64,000 bases of DNA from Robbsia sp. KACC 23696 (GCF_039852015.1 NZ_CP156628.1:62001-126000), one strand, 5' to 3'; numbered from the stretch's first letter, positions 7,921 through 17,429 are shown. The notes: generated from the sequence alone by a model not told the origin. Numbers and translations are program-made.

Positions 7921-9171
7921 CTAGATTTGTAGGGAGAGTATGCGCAGTCGCTGCAAATCTTCTTCGATCGCTAATGCCGCTCCAGCGCGTTTGAGCGCGA
8001 GGGTCGAATGTCTTTGAGCGGCCGTCGCGAAGCCGGGTGAATCGATTCTTGACAAGGCGGCCAATGCCTTTTGCATTCGGACACCTACTTCGACCATTGC
8101 GGCACCATCACGGCCAATAGGCATAAAAAAGTCATCGAACATGTCCTGCACGTTTAGGCCATGCACAAAAACACGCGAGCAATCGTGTTCATCTTGGACC
8201 TCGGTTGGGTGTGTGTCGGCAAACGCGGAAAACACGCGGATGCCGCGCCCAATAATATCAATAGCAGTCCCGGGATCATTCACCGCAGGAGAGAGCGCGC
8301 GGGATGCGATTTCCGTGAGCACGGATATACCGAAGCGAGGATCTTGTTCGTAGGAACGCCGAACGCCGATAGAAAACGCCGCTCTCACCCCGCCGTCGTC
8401 ATCCTCATCGACAGCGATCACCGAGGCCAACGGCATGGTGTGTTCCGCGAACGTGCCGGGCACAGCATGCAGATAGATTCGGCTCTCAGGGTTTTCAGAT
8501 AATCTCGCAAGGGCTGGCATATCGATGTGCTGCACATAGCCGATGTCAACCGGGTAAATATGACGCACAGCCATCGGCAAGACGCCGTTGACAGGGAATG
8601 GTTGGCCGCCGAGGTAGGGGCGCTCTTTTCTTTCCGCTATGGCGCGTAGCGTCGCTTCTTCTACGCGATCTGTCGTTTCGCCCAGCCGACCTAGGCGGGC
8701 AAGATGATCAATCCAACGCAATAGCGTATAGACAATGACCGCGATCACGCCGATAGTGACGACGAACAAGATCAGGCGACCCTTGTTTCCGTAGGCACCG
8801 GTGCTTAGCGCAATGATCCCGACCAAGCTGAAGAGAAAGGATCCTATGAAAGTCGACAAGGCGTTCTGCGTCGTGCTGTCTTCCACCAGCAGCGAGGTCG
8901 CTCTCGGTGTCACCGTGTTCGTGGCAGACCCATACGCGGATACCATCGTACTCAACGAGAACGTGGTGACGGCCAACATGCTGGACGCGATGATGCCGAG
9001 GATGTTATCCACAGCATCTGCACCGATCTTCGTGGAAAGCGTATCCGGCATATATTGACGAAGCGTCAGCGATGCGAGGGCGGACACGATGCCCAGCACC
9101 GAGAATAGGCTGGCTCTGAACCAAATCCGTTTGCTGATTCGACGTAAGACCCACTGCCATTTTGCGTACAT
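7921..9171 (-). CDS. DUF2254 family integral membrane protein
   Basis: About 416 residues from the ATG at 9171; an in-frame ATG at 9231 would add 20. The N-terminal third has four membrane helices (WFRASLFSVLGIVSALAS, then DNILGIIASSMLAVTTFSLS, and two more around TFIGSFLFSLVGIIALS and LFVVTIGVIAVIVYTLL). The soluble C-terminal part contains the landmarks of DUF2254: ALSPAVNDPGTAIDII and FGISVLTEIASRALS. The function is unknown in the literature I can recall; the architecture suggests a membrane sensor or channel-like protein. It is convergent with the cyo operon and divergent from the mscS-like gene. Proximity to a mechanosensitive channel gene hints at an envelope-stress role, which is inference. 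Confidence 0.85.
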   Translation of the reverse strand: MYAKWQWVLRRISKRIWFRASLFSVLGIVSALASLTLRQYMPDTLSTKIGADAVDNILGIIASSMLAVTTFSLSTMVSAYGSATNTVTPRATSLLVEDSTTQNALSTFIGSFLFSLVGIIALSTGAYGNKGRLILFVVTIGVIAVIVYTLLRWIDHLARLGRLGETTDRVEEATLRAIAERKERPYLGGQPFPVNGVLPMAVRHIYPVDIGYVQHIDMPALARLSENPESRIYLHAVPGTFAEHTMPLASVIAVDEDDDGGVRAAFSIGVRRSYEQDPRFGISVLTEIASRALSPAVNDPGTAIDIIGRGIRVFSAFADTHPTEVQDEHDCSRVFVHGLNVQDMFDDFFMPIGRDGAAMVEVGVRMQKALAALSRIDSPGFATAAQRHSTLALKRAGAALAIEEDLQRLRILSLQI

Positions 9172-9313
9172 TGCGGTTTCTTTGTTGAGTTGTTGGTTGG
9201 CTTGGAACCTTCGACGCGACAGGTGGCTCATACGCTATCTTTGCAAACTCCAAGCTGAAAAGCGATGCTGTTATCCTTGACCGCTACTGCGAACCGAAAT
9301 TCGACGATATTGG

Positions 9314-10396
9314 ATGCTGAACTGGTTAACAATTAATACGCTTTTAGGAATTTCTGCTTTGGATTGGCTTTATGCCTGTGTCGCAGCGATCGTGAGCTAC
9401 GTCGTGTTGGTTGCGGCGCTGGGCTTCATTATCAAACGCCTGGAGATTTTTGCTGCGAAAACGACAACGCAGGTTGACGATGTTGTCATTGCGGTAATAA
9501 AGCGCACGCATCGCTTCACGCTACTGATCGCTGCCATTTTGATTGGCGCGAAGTTTCTGGAGGTAGGGCCAAAGTGGGATGTACGTATCAGCCATCTTTG
9601 GTTCCTCGTGATTGGTCTACAGATTGCCATTTGGATCAACCGGGCTGTGAGTGTCTGGACAGCTTCCAGGCTAACAGGGACCGGGCCTGCCGCTCACAAT
9701 CCCGTTATTACGACCATGATCTCGTGGCTATTGCGGGCGCTGCTATGGGCTGTCCTGTTGTTGGACGTCCTTGCTAACATGGGAGTGAATATTACCGCCT
9801 TCGTGGCCAGTCTTGGTGTCGGGGGTATTGCGATCGCGCTGGCTGTGCAAAGTATTCTCAGCGATGTTTTCGCGTCCGCGGCCATCGGTTTGGATAAGCC
9901 TTTTGAGATTGGTGATTTCGTCGTGTTCGGAGACGTCGCGGGTAGCGTGGAGCAGATCGGCCTTAAAACCACGCGTATTCGAAGTTTGAGTGGTGAAGAA
10001 ATTGTCTGTAGCAATACAGAACTTCTTAAAAACATTATCCACAATTATAAGCGCATGGCGGAAAGACGGATCTTGTTCGGATTCGGTGTAACGTACGACG
10101 CGACACCTGGGCAGCTTCGGGAAGTACCGAGCATCGTAAAAAGCGCCATTGAATCCGCAGGAAACACCCGATTTGACCGGGCGCACTTCAAGCAGTTTGG
10201 TGACAGTTCGTTGGATTTTGAGGCGGTGTATTACGTCACCGACCCGAGTTACAACCTCTATATGGACATTCAGCAAGCGGTGAACCTTGAGTTGATGGAG
10301 GAGCTAGGCAAGCGGAATATTGAATTTGCCTTCCCCACACGGACCGTTCATGTGGTTCAGCCAATAGCGGAAGAGGCAATACCAGAAGCAGCTTGA
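9314..10396 (+). CDS. MscS family mechanosensitive ion channel
   Basis: 360 residues. Four N-terminal membrane helices lead to the pore helix and beta domain of the MscS family. The pore-region signature VASLGVGGIAIALAVQSILSD is present near residue 165-185. It is followed by FEIGDFVVFGDVAGSVEQIG and LKTTRIRSLSGEEIVCSN, the conserved beta-barrel Sm-like segment. MscS channels open under membrane tension and release solutes during hypo-osmotic shock. The gene is divergent from the DUF2254 gene across 140 bases and convergent with the GH15 gene. No clear ribosome binding site precedes the ATG, so the exact start is less certain than the identity. Confidence 0.92.
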   Translation: MLNWLTINTLLGISALDWLYACVAAIVSYVVLVAALGFIIKRLEIFAAKTTTQVDDVVIAVIKRTHRFTLLIAAILIGAKFLEVGPKWDVRISHLWFLVIGLQIAIWINRAVSVWTASRLTGTGPAAHNPVITTMISWLLRALLWAVLLLDVLANMGVNITAFVASLGVGGIAIALAVQSILSDVFASAAIGLDKPFEIGDFVVFGDVAGSVEQIGLKTTRIRSLSGEEIVCSNTELLKNIIHNYKRMAERRILFGFGVTYDATPGQLREVPSIVKSAIESAGNTRFDRAHFKQFGDSSLDFEAVYYVTDPSYNLYMDIQQAVNLELMEELGKRNIEFAFPTRTVHVVQPIAEEAIPEAA

Positions 10397-10422
10397 GTGC
10401 TGCGCGCAAAGTGATGCCGAGC

Positions 10423-12186
10423 TCAGAGCACACGTGGCGCACTCAGGCGTGAAGCGGTATTCACGATGGCAAGATGTGTCAATGCTTGTGGGAAATTGCC
10501 GGACAAGTGCGCACCTGGAACGTTGTACTGTTCAGAAAGTAGGCCGAGGTCATTGGCAACCGAAAGGACGCGTTCGAATTGGGCGCCTGCCTCGGCCGTT
10601 TTTCCTTGGAGATATAAGCAGTCGGCCATCCAGCACGAGCAGGCAAGAAAGGTCCCTTCGTTTGGCCCATCGACAAGCGCTTTGTTGCGTCTAATAAGTC
10701 CGTCTTCGGATAACTCGCGTTGAATTACGGATATCGTAGATGCGATTCTGGGGTCATCGGCCGGCAGGAAGTCGACAACGGGTAATAAAAGCAGGCTCGC
10801 ATCAATGCACTGGCCGCCGTAGTACTGTGTAAAACATCCCAAGCCCGCATTCCATCCGTTTTCGCAAACATCGTCATGGATGGTTTGACGGAGATGCTCA
10901 AGTCGTGCAATCGTTTCGTGTCCGTGCGAGTCTGCCTGAGCGCCGCGAAGGACCCGGTCAACGCCGACCCATGCCATAACCTTTGAGTAGGTGTAATGGC
11001 GCGGCATACTTCGCGCCTCCCATATGCCGGAGCCTTTTGTTTGCCAGATCGCTTCGATATGTTCAACGAGCTGTCGTTCGATGTCTCGCTCCGCCGTGGA
11101 CGCCGAGAGCCCCCCTTCGCGTGCTAGATACAGACAATTCAACACCTCACCAACGACGTCCACTTGGTGTTGTGTCGATGCAGCGTTGCCGATTCTGACC
11201 GGTAGCGAAGACCGGTAGCCGTCGAGTGCGTCCACCGTCCATTCGTTTAAGTGGCGCGCCCCATCAACGCGGTACATGATCCTTATTTTATCTGGCGCGC
11301 CGGCGATAGCGCGAAGCAACCAGGTTTTCCAAGCCTCGGCTTCTACATGAAAGCCAGACGCAATCAAAGCACCCATGGTGAAACTGGCATCGCGCAGCCA
11401 GCAATACCGGTAGTCCCAGTTCATGTCGCCACCTGGCATTTCCGGGAGGGACGTCGTGGGTGCAGCGACGAGCCCCCCTGTTTTTTGATGAATCATTGCC
11501 TTCAACACGATCAACGAGCGTCTGACTGCCGCAGGCCAATCGCTTTTGGTATTGTCAAATTTGGCGATCCAACCCTGCCAATAGTCCTGAGTTGCTCGCA
11601 ATGCCGCCTCAGCGTTGATATTTGGCGGAGGGCTCTCGTTGGCTGGTCCATAGCGCAACACGAACGCGAAGCGATCGTCTCTGGAAATGGTGAGATCCGC
11701 ATACGTGGCGTCGCTATGGCTATGCACCGCTACGGGTGCGTGGAAAGCCACCGTGTTGGGTCCTACTGTGGCAGTTATTCCTAAGCCGCATTCCCGTGCC
11801 CAAGGAGAGAGCGCGCCATAGTCAAAACGCAAACGAAGCGTTGAGCGCATCTCCACTGTTCCTCGTAACCCTACGACTATTCGAACGATGGATGAGTAAT
11901 CGGCTCGAGGGGGCATGAAATCGATGATTCGTACCGTTCCTTCGGCAAGTTCGAAATCCGTTTCGACGATCAGCGTATCCAACTGATACCGTCTATTGAT
12001 GTTCAAGACTTGCCCGACCGGCCGCAAGCTCCAGTGCCCATTTTCGTTCGACCCTAGAAGTGCTGCAAAGCACGCATCATCATCGAACCTTGGCCAGCAA
12101 AGCCAATCGATCGAGCCATTGCGATGCAGCAGTGCAGCTGTTTCGCCATCGCCCAACAACGCATAATCTTCGATGCGAGCGCTCAT
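10423..12186 (-). CDS. Glycoside hydrolase family 15 protein (glucoamylase/trehalase type)
   Basis: 587 residues, the usual length for bacterial cytoplasmic GH15 enzymes. The start MSARIEDYALLGDGETAALL leads into an N-terminal beta-sandwich (GSIDWLCWPRFDDDACF). The catalytic (alpha/alpha)6 barrel carries the two acidic motifs: MNWDYRYCWLRDASFTMG, and near the C-terminus LVDGPNEGTFLACSCWMADCL with the likely catalytic base Glu. Members hydrolyse terminal alpha-glucosidic bonds in maltodextrins, trehalose or related sugars. The gene lies on the minus strand 44 bases from the SDR gene start and is probably co-transcribed with it and the DUF4396 gene. Whether the substrate is trehalose or a maltodextrin cannot be read from the sequence. 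Confidence 0.9.
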   Translation of the reverse strand: MSARIEDYALLGDGETAALLHRNGSIDWLCWPRFDDDACFAALLGSNENGHWSLRPVGQVLNINRRYQLDTLIVETDFELAEGTVRIIDFMPPRADYSSIVRIVVGLRGTVEMRSTLRLRFDYGALSPWARECGLGITATVGPNTVAFHAPVAVHSHSDATYADLTISRDDRFAFVLRYGPANESPPPNINAEAALRATQDYWQGWIAKFDNTKSDWPAAVRRSLIVLKAMIHQKTGGLVAAPTTSLPEMPGGDMNWDYRYCWLRDASFTMGALIASGFHVEAEAWKTWLLRAIAGAPDKIRIMYRVDGARHLNEWTVDALDGYRSSLPVRIGNAASTQHQVDVVGEVLNCLYLAREGGLSASTAERDIERQLVEHIEAIWQTKGSGIWEARSMPRHYTYSKVMAWVGVDRVLRGAQADSHGHETIARLEHLRQTIHDDVCENGWNAGLGCFTQYYGGQCIDASLLLLPVVDFLPADDPRIASTISVIQRELSEDGLIRRNKALVDGPNEGTFLACSCWMADCLYLQGKTAEAGAQFERVLSVANDLGLLSEQYNVPGAHLSGNFPQALTHLAIVNTASRLSAPRVL

Positions 12187-12230
12187 TGATTATCCTAAGT
12201 TCGATTGACGCGAAACAGGGTGAATAGGTA

Positions 12231-13220
12231 TTACTTCTTTCCAAACGCCAAGCGAGCGATGCCGAGAATGCTTACCCCAACCACTGCCAATAGAACGGAC
12301 TTGTGACGATCAGTGAACATTTCCCAACTGCCCGTTCTTGACTTTGTATCAAAACGCCCGTGTGCGCCATACGGACCGGACACTGACTGGAAAAGATTTG
12401 CTGGTGCATTCACTGGGAGCGCCTCTTGACTCAACTGGCCTTTATACCCGGCTGTTGCGAGGTATTTATCGATTAGACCCGGCGCGATGCGATTCGCGAG
12501 AATGGCACGCACCGTGGGAAAACCGACCCACACTTCGCGACGTTTATGCGTTGCGGCAAAGAAAATAGCGCGTGCTGGCACTTCCGGTTGATAGATCGGC
12601 GCGACGGGCTTCGCCCGTTTGCCCATTTTGTTCTTGGCCCAGTCAAATTGCGGCGTATTGACGGCGGGTAGGTCTACCATCGTCAAATGCACTTTCAACT
12701 TGTCGTGAATGATTTCCGAACGCAGAGCGGCGGTAAAACCGCGGATCGCAAATTTAGCGCCGCAATAGATCGATTGCAGGGGTACTGAACGATAACCCAG
12801 TGCGGATCCGACGTTGACGATGGTGCCGCGATTACGCTTGCGCATGCGTGACAGAGCAGACATCGTGCCATGCACTTGCCCTAAGTAGGTCACTTGTGTG
12901 CCGCGCTCGAACTCTTCCGGGGTTAGCTCGGACACCGGCGCGAAAACCGTGGCCATCGCGACGTTGACCCATACGTCTATCGGACCCAATTCATCCTCGG
13001 TGGCACTAGCAGCTCGCTCTACCGCTTTCGCATCGGCCACATCCGTCGGAATGGCGAGTGCGCGGATGCCGTAGCAGCTTTCCAACTCGTCGACTGCTTT
13101 GTTAAGTCGGTCTTTATTGCGTGAGAGCAGCGCGAGGTTATAGCCTTGCCGTGCAAATTCCTCGGCGGTTGCTCGACCAACGCCTGCTCCTGCGCCTGTT
13201 ATCACTGCAACTTTAGCCAT
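12231..13220 (-). CDS. SDR family oxidoreductase with C-terminal membrane tail
   Basis: 329 residues. The classical short-chain dehydrogenase core is complete. The nucleotide-binding motif is VITGAGAGVGRATAEEFARQ at residues 6-25, the NVGSALGYRSV segment supplies the catalytic Ser, and SIYCGAKFAIRGF gives the Y-x-x-x-K pair. After the core (about residue 260), a linker leads to a C-terminal hydrophobic helix (SVLLAVVGVSILGIARLAF) followed by GKK, suggesting a membrane anchor. This subfamily often sits in stress or lipid-metabolism neighbourhoods; the substrate is unknown. It is flanked on the same strand by the DUF4396 gene (40 bases upstream) and the GH15 gene downstream. Confidence 0.88.
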   Translation of the reverse strand: MAKVAVITGAGAGVGRATAEEFARQGYNLALLSRNKDRLNKAVDELESCYGIRALAIPTDVADAKAVERAASATEDELGPIDVWVNVAMATVFAPVSELTPEEFERGTQVTYLGQVHGTMSALSRMRKRNRGTIVNVGSALGYRSVPLQSIYCGAKFAIRGFTAALRSEIIHDKLKVHLTMVDLPAVNTPQFDWAKNKMGKRAKPVAPIYQPEVPARAIFFAATHKRREVWVGFPTVRAILANRIAPGLIDKYLATAGYKGQLSQEALPVNAPANLFQSVSGPYGAHGRFDTKSRTGSWEMFTDRHKSVLLAVVGVSILGIARLAFGKK

Positions 13221-13259
13221 GATTCATTCCTGGTTAGACCATCGCGTGGGCTGCGCACA

Positions 13260-13991
13260 TCACATTTTTTCTTTGATACCTTTTCGAATGAGCCACCAGT
13301 TCAACGGGTAGGTTGTGGCAAAGCCGATGATCATCGCAATTTGCATCATGAACCAATAAGACCACTGATCCGGCCGCAGATCTGGGAAGCGCCAGGCGCG
13401 AAAGCCCATCCATGCGAACATGCCGATCTCGTAAGCAAGTAGGGATAGCGTGTCAATCTTGACGGCCGCGATCAACCCTGCTTTAAGCTTAAGCCCTTGC
13501 ATCGGCGCGACAGAGAAGTATTGAAATAGAATCCCGAACAAATACGCAGAGAGAAATGCGAAGAGATAGGTGCCACCAAGCGCGGAGCCAAAGATTGTCA
13601 GACCGATACCAAAGGCGAACCAGTCGCCGATAAAATCTCCCAGGGCGCAGCCTGCTCCGCAGTGACTGGCGCCGACAAAAGTGGCTTGCCACATTGGCTT
13701 TCCTGCCTGCCCATGTGACATGCCGGAGGTGTGTTCATGGTGGTGGTGGTGGGGCGGCGACGATTTTTGGTGCGCGGCAGCCTTGACAGGTTTTTTGGTA
13801 CGGCCAAACCACGCATAGGCTACGAGGCCGATCGGACCCCAGTAAAGCATTGTCAGTGGCCACACGGCATCCATGATGCCCATCGCTTGCCGCCGCCCGA
13901 TTTTGAAAATATCGACGAGTGTAACAAGAGCGCAAAAAATGCTTACAGCAATGTAAATAATCGAGATGTGCTCTAGTTCGCTGTTTGCCAT
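13260..13991 (-). CDS. DUF4396 domain membrane protein with His-rich loop
   Basis: 243 residues with about six membrane helices. The first two lie in ISIIYIAVSIFCALVTLVDI and DAVWPLTMLYWGPIGLVAYA. A cytoplasmic or periplasmic loop (residues 75-95) contains five consecutive His plus more His nearby. A GASHCGAGCALGDFIGDW segment follows and is characteristic of the DUF4396 family. The Cys/His content suggests metal or heme contact, but no function is established to my knowledge. It is the first gene of the minus-strand DUF4396-SDR-GH15 group. Upstream (13992 onward) is the low-complexity spacer that ends at the IS256 remnant. Confidence 0.8.
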   Translation of the reverse strand: MANSELEHISIIYIAVSIFCALVTLVDIFKIGRRQAMGIMDAVWPLTMLYWGPIGLVAYAWFGRTKKPVKAAAHQKSSPPHHHHHEHTSGMSHGQAGKPMWQATFVGASHCGAGCALGDFIGDWFAFGIGLTIFGSALGGTYLFAFLSAYLFGILFQYFSVAPMQGLKLKAGLIAAVKIDTLSLLAYEIGMFAWMGFRAWRFPDLRPDQWSYWFMMQIAMIIGFATTYPLNWWLIRKGIKEKM

Positions 13992-14502
13992 ATTTTCCGA
14001 AGGGGATGTTTTCGCCTGATCTGGACCGAATAGGAGAGCAAACTACATGCCAGGGAGCGAAGATGTACAGTTAAAGCACAACTGCCAGGGACCAGTTCGG
14101 AGTTACGCATGCATGTGAAAAATGTATGGCGAATGAAAAATTTCAAGCCATGCATCTAGGGTATCTTCGGGTTTGTGCGGCAAGTGGTGGCTGGCAGAAT
14201 TGCGCCGTTAAGTGGGGAGGCTTGGGAGGAGCTAACAATACGGCCTTTAGGTCGAAGAGACGCCACCGATTTCGGTGGCGTTTCGCTTTCTGTAATCTGG
14301 TGATTCGTCGCAGATGTCGTCTACCTTACGCAACCACGGGATGGGGTGTGCGCCTAGCCGCGCATGGTATGTTTGGCGCATGCGTCGGTACAATTCATTT
14401 TTCAAGCAACATAGCGCATTGCAAACATTTCCTCGAGTCATCCGGCCATGCCGAGCGCAGTCAACAGGGGGATCGAAAGGCTCTAAAAGCTCTTTTTTTG
14501 CA
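13992..14502. other. Intergenic spacer without a convincing gene
   Basis: About 510 bases between the DUF4396 gene and the IS256 remnant. Frames exist on both strands but lack ribosome binding sites and family signals, so I do not call them. The only clear element is the hairpin at 14260-14281 listed separately. Confidence 0.55.
14260..14281. terminator. Strong hairpin, possible bidirectional terminator
   Basis: A perfect nine-base stem, ACGCCACCG at 14260-14268 pairing with CGGTGGCGT at 14273-14281, closes a four-base loop. T-rich sequence follows on the plus strand and AAA precedes it. No gene clearly ends here, so it may belong to a lost neighbour. Confidence 0.5.
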
Positions 14503-15074
14503 GGACACTGTCGAATCAAGTAGCAATTGGCAGGGATGGAACAGAAATGCCGCCTGGGATGCTCGGCGGAATTTGAGGATATCTCAGTCTTAGGGATGCA
14601 TGAAGCGCTCCTCGTACAGTATCTCGAATTGATTCATGGCTGCTTTCCAGTCTTGCGCGGCACGCGTCCAGCCCGCCGTGATGTTGCGCAACACGACCAT
14701 AGCAGTTTGGTTGCGGCCTCATCGCTCGGGAAGTGGCCGCGCGTGCGAATGATCTTGCGGAGGCCCGCATTCACGGTCTCCAACGCGTTCGTCGTGTAAA
14801 TCACCTTGCACACCGCCGTCTGGAACGTGAAGAAGGGAGTGACACGTTCCCACCCTCGTCGCCATGCTGCGCCCAAGGCACGCTCGATGAGGGCCTTCTT
14901 CAAGGCAGCAGACAGGTCTTCGATGGAACCTGCCGTCATCGGACCTGAAGCCAATTGGTCGATCAGGTCTTTAGGGATTGATGGCAGTTCGCGTGGCGGT
15001 GTCTTAGGTTTGCGTGGCATAACGGCTCCATTTCCATAATGGTAGCCTCACACACAACATTTCTGACAGTCCCC
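14503..15074 (-). mobile_element. Degenerate IS256-family insertion sequence (internally deleted)
   Basis: The right end is recognisable: on the minus strand it starts GGGGACTGTCAGAAATGTTG (15074 downward), an IS256-type terminal repeat, 53 bases before the transposase start. A weaker partner beginning GGACACTGTC lies at 14503, so the left boundary is tentative. The span of about 570 bases compares with roughly 1.3 kb for an intact member. The right end is only eight bases from the end of the FUSC gene. The element separates the lower-GC left part of the window from high-GC DNA. Confidence 0.6.
14590..15020 (-). pseudogene. IS256-family transposase remnant: internal deletion plus frameshift
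   Basis: The N-terminus (MPRKPKTPP, then KDLIDQLASGPMTAGSIEDL and KKALIERALGA) is the normal start of an IS256 transposase. It jumps directly to the C-terminal region (WERVTPFFTFQ, KVIYTTNALETVNAGLRK), losing the central DDE catalytic core of roughly 250 residues. A second lesion follows EAATKLLW: one base is missing, and the reading continues in another frame as VLRNITAGWTRAAQDWKAAM and then YEERFMHP to a TAA at 14590. The protein cannot be active. Intact copies elsewhere in the genome could still mobilise the ends in trans if both terminal repeats are functional. Confidence 0.85.
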
Positions 15075-15081
15075 TTTCCAA

Positions 15082-16350
15082 TCAATCCACCGGCACAAAC
15101 CCCGGGCGTGACGGCTCTATACCGCCTTCGTCCGATGTCGCTTCGGCTAGCGCTTCCGCCAGGTCCACTTTTTCCGCGACCGGGGAAGCCGCCACGCCCT
15201 TGCTCCCGCCATGCATCCACGCTGCTGGAACCGGAATCAATGCCGTCGCGAACGCGCACAAACATCCGGCGATGACTTCGAGCAAGCGTACTTCCAATAA
15301 CGGCGTCAACGAGAACCCGAGCGCGGCATACACCAGCGCCACCAGGATCGTGATGAAGAATACCCCGCGCGCATAGGCGTGGAGGATATGATACGCCCAC
15401 CCGGCCACGCACAGTGCCATCAGCAAGCAATCGAACCACAGCGAGTGCCCGATACACATGATCAGCAGCCCGCTGACCATGACACCCGCAACGGTGCCGC
15501 CCAGGCGTTGCAGGCCGCGACGCAGCGCGTCGGTAGGGGAGCGCGTGCCCATGAACACGACGAAGACACTGATCACCGCCCAGCACCAGCGCTCGGGCGA
15601 TAGTGAGTGACCGACGGCAATCGCCAACACCGCGGCGCCCATGCCCCGTAATGCCGGCGACCAGCATAGCGAGGCCCGCATCTCCTGCCACCGCGCCGCG
15701 GACAATGCGCTCGCACCGCGCGCTTCGTTGGTTTGACCAGAGGATGAAGCGCTGCCAGTCGAGGGCAGCGCCGATGCCGCATCGGGCGCTGCGATGGGCC
15801 ACACCACGCGACAGGTCAGCACCACGACGGCAAGTCCGACCACCGATAACAACAGTGCCAGGCCCGTATGGTTCAAGCTCGGCTGTAGGTAAATGCCGAG
15901 GTAATAGGCCACCAAGGCGTTTAATGCGGCGCCCACCGCGCGCGGGCCCCAACCCTGAAGCAGAAGCCCGACAAAGAAGATCGCGAGGAAGCCGATACCG
16001 GCGGTCAGGACCGAATGACTCAATAGCGCACCCGCCAGCCAGGACAGGCATACGGTGCCGTATAGCAGGAATAAGGTCTGCCACCACCGCGCTTTGTGGT
16101 CATGTCCACCGGCGCCATGACGTGTGCTGTCGCGCAGGAACAAAGGGCAGATCATGCCGAACAAGACGGCCACGCCGGCCATCGGAATCGGCAGCGCGAG
16201 TTGATGCAGTGTGGGGACGGTCAAGGCGGCGGTTGCGACGGCAGCGGTGACGCTGACGAGGCCGTAGCGCAAATGGGCGAGTGCGGGTGTGCTGTTCAGT
16301 TGGTCGGCGCGTACGTGTCGTAGCGTGCCAATGGCTGCGGCGTTGATCAT
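15082..16350 (-). CDS. FUSC family inner-membrane protein (aromatic acid exporter type)
   Basis: About 422 residues from the ATG at 16350; the frame extends to 16485 but that part has no family character. Two blocks of about five or six helices flank a cytoplasmic linker rich in Ser, Ala and Gly (around residues 195-225). This is the arrangement of the fusaric-acid-resistance/AaeB-like FUSC family. The second block carries the conserved WCWAVISVFVVFMGTRSPTD and LQRLGGTVAGV stretch. Such proteins export aromatic acids, often with a periplasmic adaptor, but no membrane-fusion gene is adjacent here. The acidic C-terminal tail ends eight bases from the IS256 remnant, which may have inserted just behind it. 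Confidence 0.85.
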   Translation of the reverse strand: MINAAAIGTLRHVRADQLNSTPALAHLRYGLVSVTAAVATAALTVPTLHQLALPIPMAGVAVLFGMICPLFLRDSTRHGAGGHDHKARWWQTLFLLYGTVCLSWLAGALLSHSVLTAGIGFLAIFFVGLLLQGWGPRAVGAALNALVAYYLGIYLQPSLNHTGLALLLSVVGLAVVVLTCRVVWPIAAPDAASALPSTGSASSSGQTNEARGASALSAARWQEMRASLCWSPALRGMGAAVLAIAVGHSLSPERWCWAVISVFVVFMGTRSPTDALRRGLQRLGGTVAGVMVSGLLIMCIGHSLWFDCLLMALCVAGWAYHILHAYARGVFFITILVALVYAALGFSLTPLLEVRLLEVIAGCLCAFATALIPVPAAWMHGGSKGVAASPVAEKVDLAEALAEATSDEGGIEPSRPGFVPVD

Positions 16351-16854
16351 GATCGATGATTCCAGACCAGGACAGGGCGTCGCTTGTGGCGACGACCTGC
16401 CTTTCTGAGGCGTAAGCCCCGGGTGTCGAAGCGCCCCATCGGCGCGCATGGTCGGGATCACCAACCGCGCGCGCCAGCGGAGCATGTCTGTATTTCGCTA
16501 CGCACGTCATCGACGGCGCGGCGGCGCGCGATTCGCCGGCCACTGCGGATACGCAGAAAAGGCGTGGCGAATCAACACGTCGCGGCCGGCATTGTACGGT
16601 CAAGCGCACCGAATGCGCCAGCGTCCCATGATCGGCCGATAAGTCTGATCGTAGCGTGATCAATATTGTTCGGTGCAATCGGCGCGCGAGCAGCGCGGCG
16701 GACGGTCCGAATCGAGGGGGAATTACAACGGAAAAGCCGCGCAAGGAGGCTGAACGTCGAAACGCCGCTGAGCAAGGATCACCAGCGGGTAAAACACAGG
16801 GGGCGCGCCGTCTAGAAGAAATCCAGAATCAGGCGCGAACCCGATGCGACCTAT
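16351..16854. other. Intergenic region upstream of the FUSC gene
   Basis: About 500 bases. Overlapping frames occur on both strands because of the high GC, but none has a plausible ribosome binding site or family motif. I see no clear promoter or repeat. Confidence 0.45.
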
Positions 16855-17181
16855 TCAGATGTGCGCGGACGTGGCGATCGAGTCGACCACGACCGGCGAT
16901 ACGGCCGCCGCTGCGGACACGGCATTGACCGACGCAGCCACTGCGCCCGTTGCTGCTTCCGTCGCCGCGACGATCGTATCGGTGACGCTGGCGGTCGCCG
17001 CAGCCAAGCTGTCGGTGACGCCGGCGGCGCTCCACGCTCCCGGAGCCTGCGCGAGCGGCACACGGCGGGGCACGTTCGGGCCGGCCGGCATCGCGCTGTT
17101 GCCATACAGTGCGTTCATTTCCGCGTATTGCTTCGCGAAAAGTTTGTCACGCATCCATACATAAAGTTGTTGTCTGAGCAT
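16855..17181 (-). CDS. Small hypothetical protein with Ala/Val-rich C-terminus
   Basis: About 108 residues from the ATG at 17181, preceded by a good GGGGATTGACG site; a longer frame reaches 17223. The first 35 residues are basic and aromatic (LRQQLYVWMRDKLFAKQYAE). The rest is a low-complexity Ala, Val, Thr and Ser repeat (for example SLAAATASVTDTIVAATEAA), suggestive of an amphipathic helix like those of phasins or small surface proteins. I recognise no family. It lies upstream of the FUSC gene on the same strand, with about 500 bases between. Confidence 0.45.
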   Translation of the reverse strand: MLRQQLYVWMRDKLFAKQYAEMNALYGNSAMPAGPNVPRRVPLAQAPGAWSAAGVTDSLAAATASVTDTIVAATEAATGAVAASVNAVSAAAAVSPVVVDSIATSAHI

Positions 17182-17429
17182 CGTCAATCCCCGGGCGATT
17201 GATTGTGAGTCGGAATGGATCATCCGCTTTACATCGGATTGGCCATTGGTCCTATGTCGACAATTGGGTAAACGGCGCGCTTGAGAAGAACTTGAGGATT
17301 TTTTTTTAACAAATCGACGTGCGATGAAGATCGGTTATTTTTGCGTGACAAAGGGACACGGGGATGCGCGGAAGAAGCAATTTTGACCGGGTCGACGCAA
17401 AAGGAGCAGTCGTAACGCCGTTTTGCGCC

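Noticed and set aside
14126-14593. A 155-codon frame in the spacer before the IS256 remnant, and a 90-codon frame opposite it
   Set aside because: No ribosome binding site or motif; both run through the hairpin at 14260-14281, which suggests non-coding DNA.
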